Shown: positions 1 to 5,164, numbered from the stretch's first letter. The stretch is DNA of 5,164 nt from CAZAEB01 sp964484095 (GCA_964484095.1 CAZAEB010000033.1:1-5164), one strand, 5' to 3'. The notes: generated by a model from the sequence alone, not told the origin. A program made the numbers and translations.

Positions 1-86
1 AAAGCTAAAATGGCTTTTTTGGGGACTTTATGACTTTCTTTTTTTTCTGGCACCGAAGAAACCGGAGGGAGCAGGTTTGTTTCCAT
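1..86 (-). CDS. N-terminus of an unidentified protein, cut by the left edge
   Basis: An ATG at 86-84 opens a frame that stays open to the window edge, giving 28 complete residues. The peptide begins METNLLPPVSSVPEKKE and ends with the residues KKAILA. It is rich in Pro, Ser and Lys, and turns hydrophobic just after a Lys pair near residue 24. This resembles a short cytoplasmic tail leading into a membrane anchor or signal segment, but the hydrophobic part lies outside the window, so that is an inference. A perfect TATAAT (108-113, minus) lies 21 bases before the ATG with a TTGCAA -35-like box behind it, which supports this start. No Shine-Dalgarno sequence precedes it. It lies 66 bases beyond the sigma-factor stop on the same strand, so it may also receive read-through from that gene. 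I do not recognise the family. Confidence 0.6.
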   Translation of the reverse strand, partial: METNLLPPVSSVPEKKESHKVPKKAILA

Positions 87-107
87 GTAATTTATTATCT
101 ACTTACC

Positions 108-137
108 ATTATATGCAAAAAGAAAAAAGAATTGCAA
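108..137 (-). promoter_or_regulatory. Promoter for the left-edge gene
   Basis: On the minus strand a perfect TATAAT is at 113-108. An 18-bp spacer separates it from TTGCAA at 137-132, which matches 4 of 6 bases of TTGACA. Transcription would start near 101, giving a leader of about 15 bases before the ATG at 86. The box lies just beyond the sigma-factor stop codon (153), so the left-edge gene has its own promoter. Seen in sequence; activity is inferred. Confidence 0.55.
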
Positions 138-152
138 TACAAAAATCGATAA

Positions 153-1793
153 TCAATACAAATCTTCCAGAATCTCTCTGCGTGAAGGAGACCCTAGTTT
201 TGAAAGCGCCACTTTTTCTATTTGCCTTATTCTTTCTCTGGTCAAACCATATTTTCTCCCAATCTCTTCCAGAGTACAGCAATAACCATCTTTAAAACCA
301 AAACGAAATTTAAGTATATTGGCTTCTTGTAAGGTCAGTGTCTCCAATACATCTTCAATTTTCTGTCTTTCTATTCTCCCTATTGCCTCACTATCAGTAA
401 GCAGTGGAGAGGTAAGAAAATCAAGTAATGTGCTGCCGCTTTCAGGTCCCACTTGAGCATCCAGGCTTATCGGGCCACGAGCGCCAAGTATTTTTTCCAA
501 GCGCCCGCGGTCCATCCCAAGAGTCTGGCTTAATTCCTCGTTTGTGGGTGATATACCTGATTGTTGAAACAGCGTACTTTCAATCTCGTATATTTTCGCC
601 AACAGTCCCCCAAGATGGATAGGCAATCTGATTGTTCTCGACTGATTAGCTACAGCTCGACCAATTCGCTGTCTTATCCACCAAGTAGCGTGAGTAGACA
701 TTTTTGCTCCCCGTCGGGGATCAAATTTATCTACCGCCATACATAGCCCAAAACTTCCCTCCTGAACCAGGTCATCCCATGTTAGTCCACGATACAAATA
801 CATTTTTGCAATACTTAAAACCAGTCTTAAGTTTGTCTTTACTAATAACGATCTTACCCTCTGCTTAACTTCCAAAAAATGATTACGGGACTCTTCTTCA
901 AAACTACCAGCTCCCTCTTTTAATCTGGTACCTGTATTTTTCATTTTATAAAACAGCCAAGTCGACTTTTCCTCCTCTTCCGGAGTCAGAAGTTCTGATG
1001 TTTGTAATTGATAACTGTCGCCAGTAAAATTTCCAGGCAACTTGCTTTCTAAATCTCTCAGTAAATACTCTGCATCTTCAATAAACCCATTTGGTGAAGG
1101 TTGCCAATAATCATTCAATTCTTTATTACCATTAGTCTCATCCAGAAAAGCTTTAATTTCCTCAACAGCCAAATCAAACTTTGCTCGAATTGCGCGAGAA
1201 AACCCAAAAATCTTCTCATCCTTGTCAACTAAACTGCCTGGCAAAAAATGTTCCCAGCCAAGATATTTTTTCCAGCTATAAAAGTTTTTAACAAAAAGCA
1301 AGTACGCCTCTCGCGGAATTAATTTTGAAAGATAACTTGGGTATTTTTTCACCGGACTATTGGCTAGAATATCGGCGGTTTCCTCTCCAACAAGTCGTAA
1401 AACTAATTCTTTAATCTCTGGTGCTCTCGCTCCCGTCGCTTCAGGAAGTCTAGATATTGGAAGATACTCCTCGCTCTCTCCCGCCACGCTTTTATCGATT
1501 TCCTCAATCAATTTTAACGAACCATCGGACAGTAAAGAAGTTATTTTGGGATTGCGATGGCCAAAACGATAAGCGGCGGACAAGGCAATTGCAGGAAGAA
1601 GCATTTCTCGAAATTTCTGATTGTCAAAACGTTCAAAATAACCGGGAAAAAAGGAGGAAATCCAATTAGAATAATTTATTAACATGCTTTTGTCAATACC
1701 CCATTCTTCCGACAACATCCCAAAAGTCAAGTTCTCTTTTCCTTGCTCACGCTCCTGTGTGATATTGATTAAATCTCTTCTCTCTAAACTCAT
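153..1793 (-). CDS. RNA polymerase sigma-70 family factor with a long unrecognised N-terminal domain
   Basis: This protein should bind core RNA polymerase and direct it to promoters. The C-terminal half is clearly RpoD/SigA-like. A remnant of region 1.2 (LLTPEEE) is at about residues 268-274. Region 2 is at about 316-391, with NLRLVLSIAK, DLVQEG, WWIRQ and QSRTIRLP. Region 3 is at about 392-436, with the region 3.2 finger (ISLDAQVG) near 442. Region 4 is at about 478-540, with TLEEIG and the helix-turn-helix TRERIRQIE at 518-526. The -35 reading residues (R519, E520, Q524) match the primary-sigma pattern. In the -10 reading part, usually conserved positions are changed: Met365, His368 and Gly378 stand where E. 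coli sigma-70 has F427, Y430 and T440. Residues 1-265 match no sigma region I know; residues 24-40 (LSEEWGIDKS) could be a small helix-turn-helix. The first ATG is at 1793, with an in-frame stop at 1833-1835 and no earlier start. A TATAAT lies 22 bases before the ATG, with no Shine-Dalgarno. It could be a divergent primary sigma or a group 2/alternative sigma; the region 2 changes favour the latter. Confidence 0.93.
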   Translation of the reverse strand: MSLERRDLINITQEREQGKENLTFGMLSEEWGIDKSMLINYSNWISSFFPGYFERFDNQKFREMLLPAIALSAAYRFGHRNPKITSLLSDGSLKLIEEIDKSVAGESEEYLPISRLPEATGARAPEIKELVLRLVGEETADILANSPVKKYPSYLSKLIPREAYLLFVKNFYSWKKYLGWEHFLPGSLVDKDEKIFGFSRAIRAKFDLAVEEIKAFLDETNGNKELNDYWQPSPNGFIEDAEYLLRDLESKLPGNFTGDSYQLQTSELLTPEEEEKSTWLFYKMKNTGTRLKEGAGSFEEESRNHFLEVKQRVRSLLVKTNLRLVLSIAKMYLYRGLTWDDLVQEGSFGLCMAVDKFDPRRGAKMSTHATWWIRQRIGRAVANQSRTIRLPIHLGGLLAKIYEIESTLFQQSGISPTNEELSQTLGMDRGRLEKILGARGPISLDAQVGPESGSTLLDFLTSPLLTDSEAIGRIERQKIEDVLETLTLQEANILKFRFGFKDGYCCTLEEIGRKYGLTRERIRQIEKVALSKLGSPSRREILEDLY

Positions 1794-1815
1794 ATTTTTC
1801 GGGGCATTGAGAGAA

Positions 1816-1844
1816 ATTATACCTTGTTTTCTTTATTTTTTCAG
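1816..1844 (-). promoter_or_regulatory. Promoter of the sigma-factor gene
   Basis: The minus strand carries a perfect TATAAT at 1821-1816. A 17-bp spacer separates it from CTGAAA at 1844-1839, which matches 4 of 6 bases of TTGACA. The predicted transcript start near 1809 gives a leader of about 15 bases before the ATG at 1793, with no Shine-Dalgarno. The -35 box lies inside the spacer of the opposing ileS promoter, so one polymerase would block the other. Confidence 0.6.
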
Positions 1845-1850
1845 TTTGTG

Positions 1851-1856
1851 TATAAT
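1851..1856 (+). promoter_or_regulatory. -10 box of the ileS leader promoter
   Basis: A perfect TATAAT ends 8 bases before the ATG of the leader peptide (1865). The expected transcript start is 1863-1865, so the leader peptide would be translated from a leaderless or nearly leaderless RNA. No convincing -35 box is visible: the bases 17 bp upstream are a T/C tract at about 1828-1833 that matches only the first two positions of TTGACA. No other good -10 lies between here and ileS, so this probably drives the whole leader and ileS. Confidence 0.6.
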
Positions 1857-1864
1857 ATACAAAG

Positions 1865-1903
1865 ATGAGTTTGTTAAAAGCAAAAAGCATAATTATCGTC
1901 TAG
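1865..1903 (+). CDS. ileS leader peptide (MSLLKAKSIIIV), putative attenuator sensor
   Basis: The frame ATG AGT TTG TTA AAA GCA, then AAA AGC ATA ATT ATC GTC TAG, encodes 12 residues. Codons 9-11 are three consecutive isoleucine codons using each synonym once (ATA 1889-1891, ATT 1892-1894, ATC 1895-1897). One Val codon and a TAG stop (1901-1903) follow. The gene downstream is isoleucyl-tRNA synthetase, with an RNA hairpin and an intrinsic terminator in between. This is the arrangement of leader peptides in ribosome-mediated attenuation, known for trp, his and ilv operons, with the sensing codons just before the stop. The product would have no function of its own; ribosome speed through the Ile codons would be the signal. 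No Shine-Dalgarno is present, and the -10 box 8 bases upstream suggests leaderless initiation. The chief doubt is that so short a frame could arise by chance, but the Ile run, its position and the target gene agree. Confidence 0.75.
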   Translation: MSLLKAKSIIIV

Positions 1904-1932
1904 CCGTTGCCGATTAAATTCGGAGAGCGGCT
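1902..1932 (+). promoter_or_regulatory. Leader hairpin with embedded antiterminator segment
   Basis: AGCCG (1902-1906) pairs with CGGCT (1928-1932), extendable by one U-G pair. Inside it, CCGA (1910-1913) pairs with TCGG (1920-1923), leaving the loop TTAAAT. The hairpin starts within the leader-peptide stop codon, so a ribosome on the Ile codons or at the stop would open the outer stem. The segment GATTAAA (1912-1918) is exactly complementary to TTTAATC (1935-1941), which overlaps the 5' arm of the terminator. That pairing would be the antiterminator, and the hairpin would be the protector that hides it when no ribosome is present. Pairings are read from sequence; the switching is inferred. 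Confidence 0.65.
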
Positions 1933-1937
1933 TGTTT

Positions 1938-1966
1938 AATCCTTCAAAAAGAAGGATTATTTTTTT
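1938..1966 (+). terminator. Intrinsic terminator (attenuator) just before ileS
   Basis: AATCCTTC (1938-1945) and GAAGGATT (1951-1958) form a perfect 8-bp stem closed by a loop of five A. A run of T follows at 1960-1966. This is a textbook Rho-independent terminator for plus-strand transcription, ending only 5 bases before the ileS ATG at 1972. No complete gene ends upstream on this strand; the sigma gene points away. It can therefore only stop transcripts of the ileS leader, which makes it an attenuator. The 3' arm also holds the only Shine-Dalgarno-like GAAGGA near ileS. Confidence 0.85.
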
Positions 1967-1971
1967 AAAAG

Positions 1972-4911
1972 ATGAAAACTAAAAAACAATTTAGCCAAGT
2001 TCCCACCCAATTTAATTTCGTTGAAAACGAAGAAAAACTTTTAGACTGGTGGTATAAAAGCGGCTTAGTTGACAAATACCTTTCTAAAAATAATGAAAGT
2101 AAAAAAAGATTTTCCTTTCTGGACGGCCCCCTTACTGCCAACAACCCAATGGGAGTTCATCATGCTTGGGGAAGAACGATAAAAGACATATATCAGCGCT
2201 ACAAAAACATGCAGGGGTTTGCCCAAAGATTCCAAAACGGCTTTGACTGCCAGGGCCTTTGGGTTGAAGTAGAAGTAGAAAAAGAAAAAGGTTTTAAAAA
2301 CAAAAAAGACATTGAAAATTACGGAATTGATAAGTTTGTTGCCGACTGCAAGGCTCGGGTAGATAAATACTCAAAAATCCAAACTGAGCAGTCAAAGCGG
2401 CTGGGATATTTTATGGACTGGAACCACTCTTACTACACAATGAGTGACGAAAATAACTATACCATTTGGCACTTTTTAAAACGATGTTTTGAAGATGGCA
2501 ATATTTACAAGGGCACCGATTCGGTTCCCTGGTGTCCTCGTTGCGGTACCTCCCTTTCCCAACACGAAATTGTTACCGAAGGCTACAAACAACTAACCCA
2601 CCAGTCGGTGTTTATGAAATTTCCGGTTGTTAAAAACGGCAAACAACAAAAAAATGAATATTTACTTGTCTGGACCACCACTCCCTGGACAGTTCCTGCC
2701 GATACCCTGGTTGCTCTCCACCCGGAAATCAAATACGCTCTTGTAGAAAAAAGTGGAGAAAAATTTTGGCTGGCAGAAAGCTTAGTAGAAAAAATATTCG
2801 GGGAAAAGCTTGATCCTCTGAAAGTAAAAAACGGAAAAGAGTTGATTGAAAAAGAAAAAATCACTCATTACAAAGCCGCCTTTGATGATCTGCCGATAAT
2901 AAAAGAAGTTGGTAAAAGTAATCACTTCCATTCAGTTGTTTTAGCCAAAGACTTAGTAAACGAGGAAGAAGGCACCGGGCTGGTTCATATTGTTCCCGGA
3001 GCAGGAACCGAAGATCACCGACTTGTTAAAAACGACTTCAAATGGCCGGAGGTTATTTTTTCAGTTGTCGGGCAAGACGGCAGCTACCTTGAGGGCTATG
3101 GCTTTTTAACCGGCAAAAGTGCCAAAGATCACCCTGAGCTTGTAATTGATTACTTAAAAGAGAAAGAGTCCGGCCGATTCCTTTTTAAAACTGAACCTTT
3201 CACTCACGCCTATCCTGTTTGCTGGCGCTGCAGTACTGAACTTATTTGGCGAATCGTTGATGAATGGTATATTGGCATGGACAACCCGAGAAAGTCGGAC
3301 GGCAAGACTTTGCGAGAAAGAATGAAAGCAGTTGCTAAAAAAATTAACTGGATTCCCGGGTTTGGTTTAAAGCGCGAACTTGACTGGCTAGACAATATGC
3401 ATGACTGGCTAATTTCTAAAAAAAGATATTGGGGACTAGCTCTACCAATTTGGGAGTGTAAGTGTGGACACTTTGAGATTATTGGCTCGAAAGACGAACT
3501 CAAAGATAAAGCAACTGCCGGCTGGAAAAAATTTGAAGGCCATACCCCCCATCGGCCGGAGATTGATCAGATAAAAATTAAATGCCCAAAGTGCAAAAAA
3601 TTAGCCAACCGCGTTGCCGATGTCGGCACCCCCTGGCTAGACGCTGGTATAGTTTCTTTTTCCACCCTAACCGATCCCAAAACCGGCAAAGTCAGCTATT
3701 TGGGAGATCAAAAATATTGGAAAAAATGGTTCCCGACTGATTTTGTTACCGAATGTTTCCCGGGTCAGTTTAGAAACTGGTTTTACTCGTTAATTGCCAT
3801 GTCAACTGCTCTGGAAGACCAAATCCCCTTTAAAACCTTGCTGGGCCACGCTCTGGTAAGAGATGAGAAGGGCGAAGAAATGCACAAAAGCAAGGGCAAC
3901 GCCATCATGTTTGAGGATGCCGCTTCGAAAATGAGTGTTGACACAATGCGCTGGCTTTATACCAGACAGGACCCGGAACATAATTTAAACCTGAGCTACA
4001 AACTTACTGATGAGGTCAGAAGACAATTTATATTCCTTTACTGGAACACCTACCGATTTTTTGTCACTTACGCCAATTTAAATAACTGGCAGCCGGGAAA
4101 GGCTGAAATTGGTTCTAGCTCTTCTCCCCTTGACAAGTGGATATTATCCCGATTGGAATCAACTAAAAAAGAGGTAGAGGAAAAGATGGATAAGTTCTTG
4201 CACCATAAAGCAATTTTAGAGATTGAAAAATTTTTAGAAGACCTTTCTTTGGTTTATGTCCGCGGCTCCAGAGAAAGACTCTCGCCGACAAACAGTAATA
4301 AAAAAGAAAGAGAGGTAGGTCTTGGTACTCTTTACCACTCCCTAAACCAACTAACCTTAATTCTGACTCCGTTTATCCCATTTCTAACAGAAACCGTCTG
4401 GCAAAACCTAAATGACGGCGAGCTACGGATAGAAAACTCGGTTCATCTTCAAAACTGGCCAATAACAAACAAAAACCTTATTGATAAAGATTTAGAAAAA
4501 ACAATGGATATTGCCAGAGAAGTGGTTACTGCCGCCCACAGCCAAAGAAAAGAAGCAGAAATAAAAGTACGCCAGCCCTTAAACAGTCTTGCCAGTAAAT
4601 ATGCTGATACGCTGAAAAAAGCAGGACTTGACGATTATGTCAAAAATGAAGTGAACGTTAAAAATCTTATCGAAGGAAAAGAGATCGCTCTTGATCTGAA
4701 AATTACTGATAGTCTTAAAAGCGAAGGTGAAGCAAGAGAGCTGACAAGAAACATCCAAATAGCCAGAAAAAAGGCTGGTTTATCTTTAGATGACAAGATA
4801 ATCGCAACCGCTCCCGACTGGCCAGAAAAATGGGAAAATGAGATTAAATTAAAAACAGGAACTGTAGAAATAAAAAAAGGAGATGAGTTGTCAATTAAAA
4901 AGGCAAACTAA
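1972..4911 (+). CDS. ileS: Isoleucyl-tRNA synthetase (IleRS), GVHH signature type
   Basis: This cytoplasmic class Ia enzyme attaches isoleucine to tRNA-Ile using ATP. It is complete at 979 residues, a normal family length. The catalytic HIGH-type signature is at 61-64 and reads GVHH, in the context NNPMGVHHAWGRTIKD. The KMSKS-type loop is EMHKS at 636-640, keeping the second Lys (K639). The inserted CP1 editing domain spans about 190-430, with the Thr-rich WTTTPWT at 234-240 and GTGLVH at 334-339. PGAGTED at 342-348 keeps the expected editing Asp (348), so removal of mischarged valine looks possible. Cys pairs resembling zinc knuckles are at 188/191, 417/420, 496/498 and 538/541. The tRNA-binding helical domain is at about 715-860. 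The C-terminal domain holds VRQPL (866-870) and a GEARELTRNIQIARKKAG segment near 919-936. The start follows the attenuator terminator by 5 bases. The nearest Shine-Dalgarno-like GAAGGA is 15 bases upstream, inside the terminator stem. The stop overlaps that of the convergent downstream gene. Regulation by the leader peptide is inferred. Confidence 0.97.
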   Translation: MKTKKQFSQVPTQFNFVENEEKLLDWWYKSGLVDKYLSKNNESKKRFSFLDGPLTANNPMGVHHAWGRTIKDIYQRYKNMQGFAQRFQNGFDCQGLWVEVEVEKEKGFKNKKDIENYGIDKFVADCKARVDKYSKIQTEQSKRLGYFMDWNHSYYTMSDENNYTIWHFLKRCFEDGNIYKGTDSVPWCPRCGTSLSQHEIVTEGYKQLTHQSVFMKFPVVKNGKQQKNEYLLVWTTTPWTVPADTLVALHPEIKYALVEKSGEKFWLAESLVEKIFGEKLDPLKVKNGKELIEKEKITHYKAAFDDLPIIKEVGKSNHFHSVVLAKDLVNEEEGTGLVHIVPGAGTEDHRLVKNDFKWPEVIFSVVGQDGSYLEGYGFLTGKSAKDHPELVIDYLKEKESGRFLFKTEPFTHAYPVCWRCSTELIWRIVDEWYIGMDNPRKSDGKTLRERMKAVAKKINWIPGFGLKRELDWLDNMHDWLISKKRYWGLALPIWECKCGHFEIIGSKDELKDKATAGWKKFEGHTPHRPEIDQIKIKCPKCKKLANRVADVGTPWLDAGIVSFSTLTDPKTGKVSYLGDQKYWKKWFPTDFVTECFPGQFRNWFYSLIAMSTALEDQIPFKTLLGHALVRDEKGEEMHKSKGNAIMFEDAASKMSVDTMRWLYTRQDPEHNLNLSYKLTDEVRRQFIFLYWNTYRFFVTYANLNNWQPGKAEIGSSSSPLDKWILSRLESTKKEVEEKMDKFLHHKAILEIEKFLEDLSLVYVRGSRERLSPTNSNKKEREVGLGTLYHSLNQLTLILTPFIPFLTETVWQNLNDGELRIENSVHLQNWPITNKNLIDKDLEKTMDIAREVVTAAHSQRKEAEIKVRQPLNSLASKYADTLKKAGLDDYVKNEVNVKNLIEGKEIALDLKITDSLKSEGEARELTRNIQIARKKAGLSLDDKIIATAPDWPEKWENEIKLKTGTVEIKKGDELSIKKAN

Positions 4912-5164
4912 ACCCCGCCAAGTTCAACATCTCTCTCGTAAAATTCTGCCACAGTTTTTTTCAGTTCAGCCGACCATAAAAATATCTCTCCTCTAACAGT
5001 TTCCATAAATCCCCTTTCTTCCAAAATCCTTCCTATAGCAACCGCTCTTGAAAGATGGAGTTCTGAAACGACAAATTCATCTTTTTTTTCCTCAACAGTT
5101 TCTAAAGTATGATCAATTCTGGATAAACCGATAGTCGTTATCATCAAGTGAAGTTGAGCCAGTC
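4908..5164 (-). CDS. C-terminal part of an unidentified protein, cut by the right edge
   Basis: A frame ending in TAG (4910-4908) stays open on the minus strand to the right edge, giving about 84 residues and ending ERDVELGGV. Possible internal starts are ATG at 5144 and TTG at 5147. Neither has a Shine-Dalgarno or a visible promoter, and the frame continues upstream with plausible coding sequence (LAQLHL), so the true start is probably outside the window. The visible part is charged and looks largely helical, with one helix around SELHLSRAVAIGRILEERG and another around LWSAELKKTVAEFYERD. There is no transmembrane stretch or recognisable catalytic motif. It is convergent with ileS, and the two stop codons share bases 4908-4911. 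I do not recognise the family. Confidence 0.6.
   Translation of the reverse strand, partial: LAQLHLMITTIGLSRIDHTLETVEEKKDEFVVSELHLSRAVAIGRILEERGFMETVRGEIFLWSAELKKTVAEFYERDVELGGV

Noticed and set aside
1..20. Possible plus-strand terminator (AAAGC and GCTTT with a T run) at the left edge
   Set aside because: The stem is short and A/T-rich, and these bases are codons (Lys-Lys-Ala-Ile-Leu-Ala) of the minus-strand gene starting at 86.
2..90. Plus-strand frame open from the left edge to a TAA at 88-90
   Set aside because: It is opposite a minus-strand frame with its own ATG and a perfect promoter. The plus frame has unlike-protein composition and no other support.
77..295. 72-residue plus-strand frame
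   Set aside because: It is antisense to the end of the sigma gene and its upstream part covers the minus-strand promoter. The residues look like a reverse-strand shadow.
1684..1917. 77-residue plus-strand frame crossing the divergent control region
   Set aside because: Most of it is antisense to the sigma gene. It crosses the promoters, and its last part is out of frame with the Ile-rich leader peptide.
1938..1966. Terminator of an upstream plus-strand gene or of a free small RNA
   Set aside because: No plus-strand gene ends upstream. A short RNA of about 100 bases would indeed be made by termination, but the Ile-codon leader and the position before ileS make attenuation the simpler reading.
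1857..1971. T-box riboswitch controlling ileS
   Set aside because: The leader is only about 108 bases and lacks the conserved T-box sequence (AGGGTGG followed by ACCGCG) and a stem I of usual size. The Ile-codon frame explains the terminator better.
2583..3503. Two minus-strand frames inside ileS (2583-2864 and 3210-3503)
   Set aside because: They are antisense to strongly conserved IleRS motifs, with no promoter or ribosome site.
4908..5147. A complete 79-residue gene starting at TTG 5147
   Set aside because: There is no Shine-Dalgarno or promoter before this start, and the frame stays open upstream to the edge, so it is more likely a fragment of a longer gene.

Overview
The window is AT-rich bacterial DNA with tightly packed genes. 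The isoleucyl-tRNA synthetase type (a GVHH signature in place of HIGH), the scarcity of Shine-Dalgarno sequences, and -10 boxes set close to start codons fit an uncultured lineage such as Candidate Phyla Radiation / Patescibacteria. That assignment is an inference from style, not a match to a named genome.

Layout from left to right. Positions 1-86 (minus) hold the N-terminus of a gene running off the left edge, with its own promoter at about 108-137. Positions 153-1793 (minus) encode a 546-residue sigma-70 family factor with standard regions 2, 3 and 4. It has about 265 residues of unrecognised N-terminal sequence and non-standard residues where -10 DNA is read. Positions 1794-1971 are a 178-base divergent control region. 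Positions 1972-4911 (plus) encode a complete 979-residue isoleucyl-tRNA synthetase. From 4908 to the right edge (minus) lies the C-terminal part of an unrecognised gene whose stop codon overlaps the ileS stop.

The most interesting part is the ileS leader. A good -10 box (1851-1856) lies 8 bases before a 12-codon reading frame (1865-1903) that reads MSLLKAKSIIIV and stops. Its run of three isoleucine codons uses all three synonyms (ATA, ATT, ATC). The stop codon overlaps a two-part hairpin (1902-1932). This is followed by a perfect 8-bp stem with a T tract (1938-1966), an intrinsic terminator ending 5 bases before the ileS ATG. A 7-nt segment in the hairpin (1912-1918) is exactly complementary to 1935-1941, which overlaps the terminator 5' arm, so an antiterminator is available. 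Together these form the anatomy of ribosome-mediated transcription attenuation: a ribosome stalled on Ile codons when Ile-tRNA is scarce would let ileS be transcribed. This is inferred from sequence alone, but the parts and spacing fit well.

The sigma gene and the ileS leader are transcribed divergently from overlapping promoters, so their initiation may be linked.
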